From: Amycolatopsis saalfeldensis | Lineage (GTDB): Bacteria; Actinomycetota; Actinomycetes; Mycobacteriales; Pseudonocardiaceae | DNA: 64,000 nucleotides | Assembly: GCF_900110575.1 (NCBI RefSeq) | Contig: NZ_FOEF01000015.1 | Coordinates: 177,781-241,780 of the forward strand | Direction: 5' to 3' | Shown: positions 7,678 to 15,987 of the stretch, in pieces | How positions within the stretch are numbered: position 1 is the stretch's first letter | Layout of the letters: the number at the start of each line of letters is the position of its first letter | The notes under the pieces: generated by a model | Told to the model about the DNA's origin: nothing | Seen by the model: only the letters and a program-made list of their open reading frames with translations | Database searches by the model: none | Position numbers and translations under genes: made by a program

Positions 7678-8256
7678 ATGTCGGTACAGGAACGCAAGGA
7701 GCGCGAACGGTCGGACCGTGAGCGCCTCATCGTGGCGACGGCGCGCGAGCTCGCCGAGCAGCAGGGCTGGGACGCGGTCACCACCCGCCGGCTCGCCGAG
7801 CGCATCGAATACAGCCAGCCCGTGCTCTACAGCCATTTCCGCGGCAAGCGCGAGATCATCGGCGCCGTCGCCCTCGACGGGGCCGCCGAGATGGCCGCGG
7901 CAGTGCGGGCCGCGACCGCCGCCGCGGACGGCCCGCGCTCCCAGGTCACCGCCCTCGCCCGCGCCTACCTGGGCTTCGCCGAGCGCAACCCGGCGGTCTA
8001 CGACGCCATGTTCCAGCTCGACGGTGGCCTGACCTTCGCGAACGACGACACTCCGGAGCCGCTGAAGGACGCCTTCGCGGCCCTGCTGGAAAGCCTCGGC
8101 GAAGCCGCCGGGGACGGCGTCCACCCGGGACTGTTCACCGAGGTGTTCTGGGCGGCCCTGCACGGGCTGGCCACCCTGACCCGGGCGGGACGACTGCCGA
8201 CGGGGGACGCCGAGCGGCGGGTGGAGCTGCTGGTGGATCGGCTCCCCATCGTCTGA
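7678..8256 (+). CDS. TetR/AcrR family regulator
   Basis: 192 residues from ATG 7678; no ribosome-binding site is visible because an operator ends eight bases upstream, so the mRNA may be leaderless. N-terminal HTH: RERLIVATARELAEQQGWDAVTTRRLAERI followed by SQPVLYSHFRGKREIIGAVAL, the canonical TetR recognition helix pattern. The C-terminal ligand domain (AYLGFAERNPAVYDAMFQL, then a WAALHGLATLTRAGRL helix) is of the TetR_C_13/WHG-like type. Acts as a cytoplasmic DNA-binding dimer, probably repressing itself and the divergent DUF1772 gene. The effector is unknown. Confidence 0.92.
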   Translation: MSVQERKERERSDRERLIVATARELAEQQGWDAVTTRRLAERIEYSQPVLYSHFRGKREIIGAVALDGAAEMAAAVRAATAAADGPRSQVTALARAYLGFAERNPAVYDAMFQLDGGLTFANDDTPEPLKDAFAALLESLGEAAGDGVHPGLFTEVFWAALHGLATLTRAGRLPTGDAERRVELLVDRLPIV

Positions 8257-8355
8257 CCGGTCGTCCGGTAAGCCACGCACAGTGCCTGGGCGGCTGCGCG
8301 GAGAGTCTTGTTGACACGCTCGCTCCTCGGGTGTCAGTATTCAGAAACACCCTGT

Positions 8356-8402
8356 TGGAAACGTTTTCAACCAGTGAATCAGCAACTGTAAACGTTTCCA
8401 GA
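8356..8402. promoter_or_regulatory. Pair of LacI-family operators
   Basis: Two palindromes centred on a CpG, TTGGAAACGTTTTCAA at 8356-8371 and CTGTAAACGTTTCCAG at 8387-8402, have centres 31 bp apart (three helical turns). The AAACGTTT core is the classic LacI/GalR-family half-site arrangement. They precede the LacI gene by 43-90 bp and so probably control the whole downstream transport/catabolic operon by looping or cooperative binding. Confidence 0.82.
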
Positions 8403-8445
8403 CTGTTGAGATCCCAGCCCCCGAGCCTCCGAGGTACCCACGACG

Positions 8446-9462
8446 ATGACGTCAACACGCGCCACGCTGATGCAGGTGGCCGAGCGGGCCGGGGTTTCCC
8501 TGGCGTCCACTTCGCGCGCCCTGCACGGGAGCGGCGCGAGCAAGGCGATGGTGGAGCGGGTCGTGGCCGCGGCCGCCGAGCTGGGGTACAGCGTCGACGC
8601 GACCGGGCGGTCGCTGCGGATGAAGAAGACCTTCCAGGTCGCGTTCGCGGTGGCGGACATCGGCAACCCGGTTTACGTCGACATGATGCGGGCGATCCAC
8701 GAAGTCCTGGCCCCGCAGGGATACCGGGTCGTGGTGATGTCCACAGGGGACACCGCGACCTCGACGGCCGAGCTGGTGCGGAGCCTCAGCAGCGGGTTCG
8801 TCGACGGGCTGATCGTCAGCCCGCTGCGCACCGACGACCGGCTGATCGCGGAGATCCAGCGGGCCCCGGTGCCGGTGGTGGTGATCGGCCGGGCGATGGA
8901 CGACCGCGGCATCAGCTCGGTCTCCACGGACTCGGCCGGCGGCATCGGCGAGGCGCTGCGGCACCTGTACGGGATCGGCCGCCGCCGCATCGGCTTCCTC
9001 AACGGGCCGCTCGACACGACCCCGGGTTCGTCCCGTCAGCGCGGTTTCGACGCCGCGGACCACGGCGAAGCCGAGCGGTTCGACCAGGAGATCGCCGACG
9101 ACTTCACTGTCACAGCCGGGTTGGAGGCCGCGCGCCGGCTGCTGGCCCGCAGGCCGGATCAGCAGCTCGACGCGCTGGTGGCGGCGAACGACCTGCTCGC
9201 CATCGGCGCCATCCGCGCGGTGCGGGAGCTGGGCCTGTCCGTGCCCGATGACGTAGCCGTGACCGGCATGGACGACACCGAGATCGGCCGCGTTTTCCAG
9301 CCCAGCCTCACCAGCGTTTCGCTGGGCTCGACCGAGCGCGGGCGCGCGGCGGCCCGGCTGATGCTCCAGCTGGCCGACGACCCGGACCAGCCCGCGCAGC
9401 AGGTGAACGTCGGCCCGGCGCTGCGAATCCGCGAGTCGACAGTGCTGGAAGGAGGCGAGTGA
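8446..9462 (+). CDS. LacI family transcriptional regulator
   Basis: 338 residues. HTH and hinge: TLMQVAERAGVSLASTSRALHGSG, then VERVVAAAAELGY, the LacI signature. Residues 60-335 are the periplasmic-binding-protein-like effector domain (VAFAVADIGNPVYVDMMRAIHE; GRRRIGFLNGP; VAANDLLAIGAIRAVRELG; VAVTGMDDTEIGRVFQPSLTSV). First gene of the operon; its stop overlaps the start of the permease gene. It should sense a sugar or sugar-like ligand imported by the transporter and repress through the two operators upstream. The ligand is not deducible, though a pentose/riboside is suggested by the downstream enzymes. Confidence 0.93.
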   Translation: MTSTRATLMQVAERAGVSLASTSRALHGSGASKAMVERVVAAAAELGYSVDATGRSLRMKKTFQVAFAVADIGNPVYVDMMRAIHEVLAPQGYRVVVMSTGDTATSTAELVRSLSSGFVDGLIVSPLRTDDRLIAEIQRAPVPVVVIGRAMDDRGISSVSTDSAGGIGEALRHLYGIGRRRIGFLNGPLDTTPGSSRQRGFDAADHGEAERFDQEIADDFTVTAGLEAARRLLARRPDQQLDALVAANDLLAIGAIRAVRELGLSVPDDVAVTGMDDTEIGRVFQPSLTSVSLGSTERGRAAARLMLQLADDPDQPAQQVNVGPALRIRESTVLEGGE

Positions 9463-10430
9463 TGAGCACGGACACGTTGCTTCCCCCAGCGGTGCCACGA
9501 AAGCCGCCACGCCGGCCCGCGTCACGAGGGCAAGCGGCACGGACCCGGCGGCGTGAGGCGATCGGCCTGGTGCTGCCGTCGCTGATCCCGATCCTCGTGC
9601 TCAGCGTGGCGCCGTTGCTGATCGGCATCTTCCTCGCCTTCACCAACGCGCGGCTGGTGCGCCATCCGGATTACGCCTTCGCCGGGGTGGACAACTTCAC
9701 CCGCCTCGGCGGCAACACGCTGTTCTGGGACTCGCTGCGGATCGGCCTGATCTGGACCGTCGGCGTGACCGTGCTCCAGCTCGCCGCCGCGATGGGATTG
9801 GCGCTGCTGCTCAATTCCGGCCTCAGGCTCCAGGGGCTGACCCGAGTGCTGGCGCTGGTGCCGTGGGCGATGCCGCCGGTGGTGGTGGCGATCATGTGGC
9901 AGATGATCTATTCGGCCAACGGCGGCCCGCTCAACGCGGTGCTCGGCAGCGTCGGCCTGCCCTCGGACACGAACTGGCTGGGCGATTTCTCCACGGCGCT
10001 GCCCGCGGTGATCGTCGTCGGGGTGTGGGTGGGCATGCCGCAGACCACGGTGACGCTGCTGGCCGGGCTGCAGCAGATCCCGGCCGAGCTGCACGAGGCC
10101 GCGGCGGTCGACGGCGCGGGCGCGTGGCGCCGGTTCACGGCGGTGACCTGGCCGACGCTGCGGCCGATCGTCACGTCGATCACCTCGCTGAACTTCATCT
10201 GGAACTTCAACTCGTTCTCGCTGGTCTACGTGCTCACCGCGGGCGGCCCGGGCGGCAAGACGATGGTCCCGGTGCTGTTCGTCTACCTGGAGGCGTTCAA
10301 GAACCGCGAAATCGGCTACGCCGCGGCGATGGGTCTGGTCCTGGTCGTGGTGGTCGTGCTGATCCTCGCGGTCTACCTGCGGTCGCAGTTCCGCGACGAC
10401 CGCGCCACCGACGTCCGAAAGGGCCGGTGA
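9462..10430 (+). CDS. Carbohydrate ABC importer permease (MalF/UgpA-like)
   Basis: 322 residues from ATG 9462 (TGATG overlap with the LacI stop; GGAGG six bases upstream; an in-frame GTG lies at 9459). After a basic cytoplasmic leader there are six hydrophobic segments; the EAA loop reads ELHEAAAVDGAGAWRRFTAVTWPTL and contacts the ATPase. PLNAVLGSVGLP and NSFSLVYVLTAGGP are typical of CUT1 sugar permeases. It works with the following permease and lipoprotein. No ATPase gene is in the operon, so a shared MsiK-like ATPase is probably used, as is usual for actinobacterial CUT1 importers (inference). Confidence 0.92.
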   Translation: MSTDTLLPPAVPRKPPRRPASRGQAARTRRREAIGLVLPSLIPILVLSVAPLLIGIFLAFTNARLVRHPDYAFAGVDNFTRLGGNTLFWDSLRIGLIWTVGVTVLQLAAAMGLALLLNSGLRLQGLTRVLALVPWAMPPVVVAIMWQMIYSANGGPLNAVLGSVGLPSDTNWLGDFSTALPAVIVVGVWVGMPQTTVTLLAGLQQIPAELHEAAAVDGAGAWRRFTAVTWPTLRPIVTSITSLNFIWNFNSFSLVYVLTAGGPGGKTMVPVLFVYLEAFKNREIGYAAAMGLVLVVVVVLILAVYLRSQFRDDRATDVRKGR

Positions 10431-10433
10431 CCG

Positions 10434-11261
10434 ATGCGCCTGCTCCTGCGCCCCGCCCAGTACGCGGCCCTCGCGCTGTACCTCCTGTTCCTCGGATTTC
10501 CCTTGCTGTGGCTGATTTCCGCCTCGGTGAAGTCGTCCGGTGAGCTGAACTCGCTGTCGGCGAGCCTGCTGCCGCACGAGTGGCACTGGGAGAACTACGC
10601 GGAGGCGTTCACCAAGCAGGGCCTGCTGCATTCGGCGTGGAACAGCCTCGTCGTCGCGCTGGCCTCCACGGCGCTTTCGGTGCTCATCGCGGTGCCGGCG
10701 GCGTACGTGCTGGCCCGGCTGCGCGGCAAGGTCCGGGTGGCCGGCGTCGGCTGGATCCTGGTCAGCCAGGTGTTCCCGGTGGTGCTGATCATCCTGCCGC
10801 TGTTCCTCATCCTGCGGACGCTCGGGCTGGCGGACAACCTCGCCGGGCTGACGCTGGTGCACACCACGTACATGCTGCCGTTCGCGCTGTGGATGCTGCA
10901 GGGTTACGTGGCCGCGATCCCGGTGGAGCTGGAAGAAGCCGGGGCGATGGACGGCGCGAACCGGCTGACCGTGTTGCGCACGATCGTCTTCCCGCTGCTG
11001 GCCCCCGGCGTGGTGGCGACCGCGATGTTCAGCTTCGTGTCTTCGTGGAACGAGTTCTTCTTCGCGCTGGTCCTGTTGCAGTCGCCCGAGAACTACACGC
11101 TGCCGATCACGTTGAACATGTTCGTCGGCGGCGAGGGCAAGGTCGCCCTCGGCCCGCTCGCGGCGGGCGCCGTGCTCGCCGCCATGCCCAGCATCGTCTT
11201 CTTCAGCATCCTTCGCCGGAAGCTCACCAGCGGCCTGATGGCCGGGGCGGTGAAGGGATGA
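10434..11261 (+). CDS. Carbohydrate ABC importer permease (MalG/UgpE-like)
   Basis: 275 residues, three bases after the first permease. Six hydrophobic segments; EAA loop ELEEAGAMDGANRLTVLRTIVFPLLAPG. The N-terminal AALALYLLFLGFPLLWLISASVKSSGEL and the later SSWNEFFFALVLLQSPENYTLPI are hallmarks of the MalG-type subunit of CUT1 systems. It forms the heterodimeric inner-membrane channel with the preceding gene product. Confidence 0.93.
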   Translation: MRLLLRPAQYAALALYLLFLGFPLLWLISASVKSSGELNSLSASLLPHEWHWENYAEAFTKQGLLHSAWNSLVVALASTALSVLIAVPAAYVLARLRGKVRVAGVGWILVSQVFPVVLIILPLFLILRTLGLADNLAGLTLVHTTYMLPFALWMLQGYVAAIPVELEEAGAMDGANRLTVLRTIVFPLLAPGVVATAMFSFVSSWNEFFFALVLLQSPENYTLPITLNMFVGGEGKVALGPLAAGAVLAAMPSIVFFSILRRKLTSGLMAGAVKG

Positions 11262-11299
11262 CCCGTTACCCCGATGGAAAACGCTCGAAAGGTCGGTCG

Positions 11300-12574
11300 A
11301 TGAAGACACGACGCGCGGTGGTCGCCGCCTGCCTCCTGGTCACCAGCTTGCTGCTCGCCGCGTGCGGCAGCGGCGGCGGGGACAGCGGAGGGCCGGTCAC
11401 GCTCACCTTCCAGTCCCTGTCCGACCAGCCGGCGGCGATCGCGGAAACCCAGAAGATCGTCGGCGACTGGAACAAGGCGCACCCGGACGTGCAGGTCAAG
11501 ATCGTGCCGGCGGGCTGGGACGGCGTCTACGACAAGCTGGTCACCCAGTTCAACGCGGGCTCCGCGCCGGACATCGTGCACTACGAGGCGGCGGGCATCG
11601 CGCCGTTCGCCAGTGACGGTTACCTCGCCGACCTGACCCCGTACCTGTCCGAGCAGAAGCGCGCGGACATCCCGAAGGGCGTCCTCGACTCGGTGACGGT
11701 GGACGGCAAGGTGATCGCCGTCCCGACCGAACTCCAGTCCTATGTGGTCTTCGCCAACAAGACCCAGCTGCAGCAGGCGGGGGTGGCGATCCCGACCGGC
11801 GCCACCATGACCTGGGACCAGCTGCGCCAGATCGCCAAGGCCACCACCAAGGACGGCAAGTACGGCCTCGGCTGGGGCCTGTCGAGCCCGACCGCGGCGT
11901 TCGTGGCGCTGGCGCCAGCCTTCGGCGGCAAGTACTTCCAGGGCACCGGCGACAACGCGGCGCTTTCGGTCGGCCAGGGCGAGATGGCGCTGCCCCAGCT
12001 GGTGAACACGATGGCGTACCAGGACAAGTCGATCCTCCCGGTCACGCTGACGCAGTCCGGCACCAAGGCGCTCGCGCCGTTCTACGCCGGCCAGACGGCC
12101 ATGACCGTCCAGGGTTCCTACCAGGCGGTGAACATCGAGAAGGACGCGCCGAAGGGCTTCGACTGGATCGTGCTGCCGCCGCTGGCGGGCCCGGCCGGGC
12201 CGGAGCAGGCCGCGAACCCGCAGACGCTTTCGGTGAGCAAGGACTCCGGGCACGTCAAGGAGGCCGCGCAGTTCGTGGACTTCTTCACCAGCACGGAAAA
12301 CCTCGCCGCGATGAACGAGGCCGACGCGCTGATCCCGCCGACCACCTCGGCGCGGCAGGCGCTGACCACGAAGCTCGGCTCGAAGAACGGCTGGGGCACG
12401 ATCCTCGCCTCGGGCCAGTACCTGACCTCGGCGCCGTACCTGTTCGCCGGCAAGTACGCGCAGTGGAAGGACACCGTCGCGACACCGGCGTACCAGCGGT
12501 TCCTCGCGCAGCAGGTCGACGCGAACGGGCTCAAGAGCCAGCTCGAAGACGGCTGGAAGAGCGTCAGCAAATGA
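11300..12574 (+). CDS. Sugar ABC importer substrate-binding lipoprotein
   Basis: 424 residues from ATG 11300 with GAAAGG upstream. Lipoprotein signal: basic MKTRRA, hydrophobic core, lipobox LLLAAC with the modified Cys at residue 21, then a Gly/Ser linker. The rest is the extracellular-solute-binding-family-1 fold (VTLTFQSLSDQPAAIAETQKIVGDWNKAHPDVQVK; FNAGSAPDIVHYEAAGIAPFASDGYLADLTPYL; MTVQGSYQAVNIE; NPQTLSVSKDSGHVKEAAQFVDFFTS). Anchored outside the cell, it captures the substrate for the two permeases just upstream. Confidence 0.93.
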   Translation: MKTRRAVVAACLLVTSLLLAACGSGGGDSGGPVTLTFQSLSDQPAAIAETQKIVGDWNKAHPDVQVKIVPAGWDGVYDKLVTQFNAGSAPDIVHYEAAGIAPFASDGYLADLTPYLSEQKRADIPKGVLDSVTVDGKVIAVPTELQSYVVFANKTQLQQAGVAIPTGATMTWDQLRQIAKATTKDGKYGLGWGLSSPTAAFVALAPAFGGKYFQGTGDNAALSVGQGEMALPQLVNTMAYQDKSILPVTLTQSGTKALAPFYAGQTAMTVQGSYQAVNIEKDAPKGFDWIVLPPLAGPAGPEQAANPQTLSVSKDSGHVKEAAQFVDFFTSTENLAAMNEADALIPPTTSARQALTTKLGSKNGWGTILASGQYLTSAPYLFAGKYAQWKDTVATPAYQRFLAQQVDANGLKSQLEDGWKSVSK

Positions 12575-12593
12575 AGCGGACAGGAGCGGATTC

Positions 12594-13766
12594 TTGACCT
12601 GGCTGGAAAACCGGGCCGTCGCGGTGATCACCGGCGCGGCGGTGGGCGACGCGCTCGGCGGCGCCGTCGAGGGCTGGACCCCCGAGCAGATCGAGCAGCG
12701 GCACGGCGGCCGGGTGACCGGCATCGTCGGCCCCTGGTACCCGAACTGGCGCGACGCCCGCCCGATCGCGCCGTACCACAAGGGCGACGGGCACATCACC
12801 GACGACACCCTGATGACCCGGGCGCTCGTCGAGGTGTACGCGAAGCGCCGGGCGCACCTCGACGCGTACGCGATGGCCGAGGACCTGGTGCCGCTGATGA
12901 TCGGCGAGCCGCGGTGGGTGCCGGAGCTGGAGTCGACGGCGTTGCTGCTGCAGCGGGTGTTCCTCGCGGAGAAGTGGATCGTGGCGCGGCTGCACTACGG
13001 GCACGTCGACCCGCGTGAGGCCGGCGTGGGCAACGTGGTCAACTGCGGCGCCGCGATGTACGTCGCCCCGGTGGGGATCGTGAACGCGGGCGACCCGCGT
13101 GCCGCGTACGCCGAGGCGATCGACCTCACCGGCGCGCACCAGTCGAGTTACGGGCGTGAGGCGGCCGGGGTGCTGGCCGCGATGATCGCCGCCGCGGTCG
13201 CTCCGGGCGCGAGCCTCGACGACGTGGTGAAGGCCGCGCTCGACGTGGCGCACGACGGGACCGCGGCGGCGTTGCAGGCGGTGGTCGACGTGTTCGGCGG
13301 CCGGACCACGCCACCGTCCACTGAGGACGAGGAGCGCGCGCTGGCCCGGCTGGTCCGGGAGACGGTCGCCCCGTTCGACTCGGTGGGCCCGGAGTACCGG
13401 CAGATGTCGATGGACGCGCGGCGCCCGTCGCGGACGAAGTCGATCGAGGAGCTGCCCGCCGCGCTGGCGTTTGTGCTGGCGCACCAGGGGGACTTCCACG
13501 GCGCGGTGCTCGCCGCCGTCAACTACGGCCGCGACGCGGACTCGATCGCGGTGATGGCGGGCGCGGTCTGCGCGGGCCTCGGCGGGACCGAGGTCGTGCC
13601 CGCCGAGTGGGTCGACGCGATCGGCGAAGCCAGCCGCACGGACCTGCGGGAGACCGGCCGGCTCCTGGGCTCGGCCGCCGCCGACATCCTCCGCGCCGAC
13701 CGCGAGCGGGCGCTGGCCCGGCTCAGCGCGCTCGACACCCTCGTCGCCGTGGGAGAGCCGGCGTGA
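12594..13766 (+). CDS. ADP-ribosylglycohydrolase (DraG) family hydrolase 1
   Basis: 390 residues from a TTG start (GGAGCG upstream; 19 bp after the binding-protein gene). Metal-binding motifs of the family are in place: GDALGG near residue 18, ITDDTLMT near residue 67 (first metal aspartates) and NYGRDADSIAVMAGAVCAG near residue 310 (second metal site). Family members cleave ribosyl bonds to proteins, nucleotides or small molecules in the cytoplasm using two Mg ions. Placement between a sugar importer and a ribokinase-like gene suggests a small-molecule ribosidase rather than a protein de-ADP-ribosylase. Ends by overlapping the next gene. Confidence 0.88.
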   Translation: MTWLENRAVAVITGAAVGDALGGAVEGWTPEQIEQRHGGRVTGIVGPWYPNWRDARPIAPYHKGDGHITDDTLMTRALVEVYAKRRAHLDAYAMAEDLVPLMIGEPRWVPELESTALLLQRVFLAEKWIVARLHYGHVDPREAGVGNVVNCGAAMYVAPVGIVNAGDPRAAYAEAIDLTGAHQSSYGREAAGVLAAMIAAAVAPGASLDDVVKAALDVAHDGTAAALQAVVDVFGGRTTPPSTEDEERALARLVRETVAPFDSVGPEYRQMSMDARRPSRTKSIEELPAALAFVLAHQGDFHGAVLAAVNYGRDADSIAVMAGAVCAGLGGTEVVPAEWVDAIGEASRTDLRETGRLLGSAAADILRADRERALARLSALDTLVAVGEPA

Positions 13767-15106
13767 GGCTGACCTGGGCCCAGCCCGAGGACCTGCTCGC
13801 GCACGAGCTGGTTCAGTCCACAGTGGAGGGCAAGGACACCTTCGGGGGACGCGCGCGCTGGGCCGGCGCCGGTGGTGACCTCGTGCCCGCGGTGAGCGGA
13901 GCGGGCCCGCGCCCGGCGTCCCCATCGCTGCGGGCGTTGGCGCGAGAGCTGCTCGACGAGCTGGACGCGCTGCCCGCGGCCCCGGCACCGGACGAGCCGG
14001 ACGGCTGGGAGGCGATTCTCGCTTTGCTGCCGCCCGCGCCGGAGCTGCCGGACATCGTGGGTGACGGCCGGGTGCTCGGGGCCTGGACCGGCCGGGCCGC
14101 CGGGTGCCTGCTCGGCAAGCCGGTGGAGAAGATCCCCCGCGAGGGCATCGAGGAGATCCTGCGCGCGACCGGGCGCTGGCCGCTCGACCGGTGGTTCACC
14201 GCGGCCGGCCTGGCCGCCGACGTGGCCGCGCGCTGGCCGTGGAACCGGCGCTCGGCCCCGACCTCGCTCGAGGAGAACATCGACGGGATGCCCGAGGACG
14301 ACGACCTCAACTACCCGATCCTCGCGCTCACCCTGCTCGAAACCCACGGCCACGGCTTCGGCACCGATGACGTGGCGCAGCTGTGGCTCGACCAGCTCCC
14401 GGCGGGCCGTGTCTTCACCGCGGAACGCGCGGCCTACCGCAACATTCTCGACGCCCGGCCGGTGCCGGAGACCGCGACGCACCAGAACCCGTTCCGGGAG
14501 TGGATCGGTGCGTTGATCCGCGCCGACGTCTTCGGCTGGGTCTGCCCGGGCGACGTGCGCGCCGCCGCGCGGCTGGCGTGGGCCGACGCCCGGCTCAGCC
14601 ACACGCGAAACGGTGTCTACGGCGCGCTTTGGGCCGCGGCGCTCGCGTCGGCGGCGATGGTGTGCGGCACCGTCGACGAGGTTCTGGACGCGGCTTTCGC
14701 GGTGATCCCGCCGCGCAGCCGTCTCGCCGCCGCGGTGCGGTTCGGGCGCGAGGCGGCGTCGGAAGGTGATGTCCGTGCCGGGCTCGACCGGCTGCACGCG
14801 GAGTACCGAGACCTGCACTGGGTGCACGTGCTCAACAACGCCGCGGTCATCGCGTACGCGCTGGCCAAGGGCGGCGGCGAGTTCGGCCCGAGCGTCTCGA
14901 TCGCGGTCACGGCCGGTTGGGACACGGACTCGGCGGCGGCGACCGTCGGCGGTGTCGTCGGCGCGCTGCGTGGCATCGGCGGCATCGGCGAGTACTGGAC
15001 CAACCCGCTGGACGGCCGGATCGCGACCTCGCTGCCCGGCGGTGAGCAGTCCATAGTGGACCTCGCCGCCCGCACGACGGCGCTGGCGGCCCGGGGTGCT
15101 TCGTGA
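13763..15106 (+). CDS. ADP-ribosylglycohydrolase (DraG) family hydrolase 2
   Basis: 447 residues from GTG 13763 (GTGA overlap with hydrolase 1). About 95 residues of N-terminal extension (LTWAQPEDLLAHELVQSTVEGKD) precede the catalytic fold. VLGAWTGRAAGCLLGKPVE corresponds to the GxxxGxxLG entry helix, MPEDDDLNYPILALTLLE to the first metal motif (TDDT replaced by DDDLN), and GWDTDSAAATVGGVVGAL (near residue 386) to the second metal site. It is a divergent paralogue of the preceding gene rather than a copy. The pair may act on two anomers or two linkages of one substrate; this is inference. Confidence 0.85.
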   Translation: MRLTWAQPEDLLAHELVQSTVEGKDTFGGRARWAGAGGDLVPAVSGAGPRPASPSLRALARELLDELDALPAAPAPDEPDGWEAILALLPPAPELPDIVGDGRVLGAWTGRAAGCLLGKPVEKIPREGIEEILRATGRWPLDRWFTAAGLAADVAARWPWNRRSAPTSLEENIDGMPEDDDLNYPILALTLLETHGHGFGTDDVAQLWLDQLPAGRVFTAERAAYRNILDARPVPETATHQNPFREWIGALIRADVFGWVCPGDVRAAARLAWADARLSHTRNGVYGALWAAALASAAMVCGTVDEVLDAAFAVIPPRSRLAAAVRFGREAASEGDVRAGLDRLHAEYRDLHWVHVLNNAAVIAYALAKGGGEFGPSVSIAVTAGWDTDSAAATVGGVVGALRGIGGIGEYWTNPLDGRIATSLPGGEQSIVDLAARTTALAARGAS

Positions 15107-15987
15107 CCGGCCGGGTGGTGGTGGTCGGCTCGGCGAACGCCGACCTGGTGGTCGACGTGCCGCGCCCGCCGCGCGGCGGGGAGACGATCCTGGGCGGCCG
15201 TCTCCGGCGTCACCCCGGTGGCAAGGGCGCGAACCAGGCCGTCGCCGCCGCGCGGGCCGGGGGAGCGGACACGACGTTCCTCGGCGCCCTCGGTGCGGAC
15301 GAGGCCGCGGACCTGCTGCTCGCGTCGTTGCGCGGGGCCGGGGTCCGGACCGACCTCGTCGAGCGGGTCGACGCGCCCACCGGGACGGCGCTGATCAGCG
15401 TGGCCCCGGACGGCGAGAACGCGATTGTCGTCGCGCCGGGCGCCAACGACCGGCTGCGGCTCGGCGCCGCGCAGGCCGAGCGGATCGCCGCGGCCGACGT
15501 GGTGCTGGCCCAGCTGGAGATCCCGCTGGCAGCAGTGGCGGCCGCCGCGGCCGCCCGCCGCCCGGGTGCGTTGCTGGTGCTGAACGCGGCGCCGTCGCGG
15601 GCGCTGCCCGCTGCCGTGTGGGCCGCGGTCGACGTGCTGGTCGTGAACGAGCATGAGGCCGCTGACCTCGCGGGTGCCCCGGAGGAGCTGCTGAAGCGGG
15701 TGCCCTCGGCCGTGGTCACCCTCGGATCGGCCGGCTGCCTGGTCCTGGAGCGGGATCGGGAACCGTTACGGGTCAAGGGAATCCGCGTGGACGTCGTCGA
15801 CACGACCGGTGCCGGGGACACGTTCTGCGGGGTGCTGGCGGCCGCGTTGGCGCGGGGATCGAGCCTGGCCGGCGCCGCTCGGCTGGCCGGCGTGGCCGGT
15901 GCGCTGGCCGTCACGCGCCCGGGTGCGCAGGCGGGCGTCCCGGCTGCCGAGGAGGTCGCCGCGGCGGCCGGAGGAAAGGTGTCATGA
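15103..15987 (+). CDS. PfkB-family carbohydrate kinase, ribokinase-like
   Basis: 294 residues, GTG start overlapping the upstream stop. Ribokinase landmarks: GSANADLVVDVPRPPRGGETI (substrate-binding strand), HPGGKGANQAVAAARAGG (PfkB signature 1) and VDTTGAGDTFCGVLAAALARG (signature 2 with catalytic Asp and anion hole). VNEHEAADL and VVTLGSAGCLVL are also as in RbsK. It should phosphorylate a furanose, most plausibly D-ribose to ribose 5-phosphate, released by the two upstream hydrolases. Ribose is inferred from family and context, not proven. Confidence 0.9.
   Translation: MTGRVVVVGSANADLVVDVPRPPRGGETILGGRLRRHPGGKGANQAVAAARAGGADTTFLGALGADEAADLLLASLRGAGVRTDLVERVDAPTGTALISVAPDGENAIVVAPGANDRLRLGAAQAERIAAADVVLAQLEIPLAAVAAAAAARRPGALLVLNAAPSRALPAAVWAAVDVLVVNEHEAADLAGAPEELLKRVPSAVVTLGSAGCLVLERDREPLRVKGIRVDVVDTTGAGDTFCGVLAAALARGSSLAGAARLAGVAGALAVTRPGAQAGVPAAEEVAAAAGGKVS

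Noticed and set aside
12594..15106. ADP-ribosylglycohydrolase pair as part of an ADP-ribosylation toxin/antitoxin or DarTG-like system.
   Set aside because: No ADP-ribosyltransferase is nearby and both genes sit mid-operon with a sugar importer and kinase, so a metabolic role fits better.
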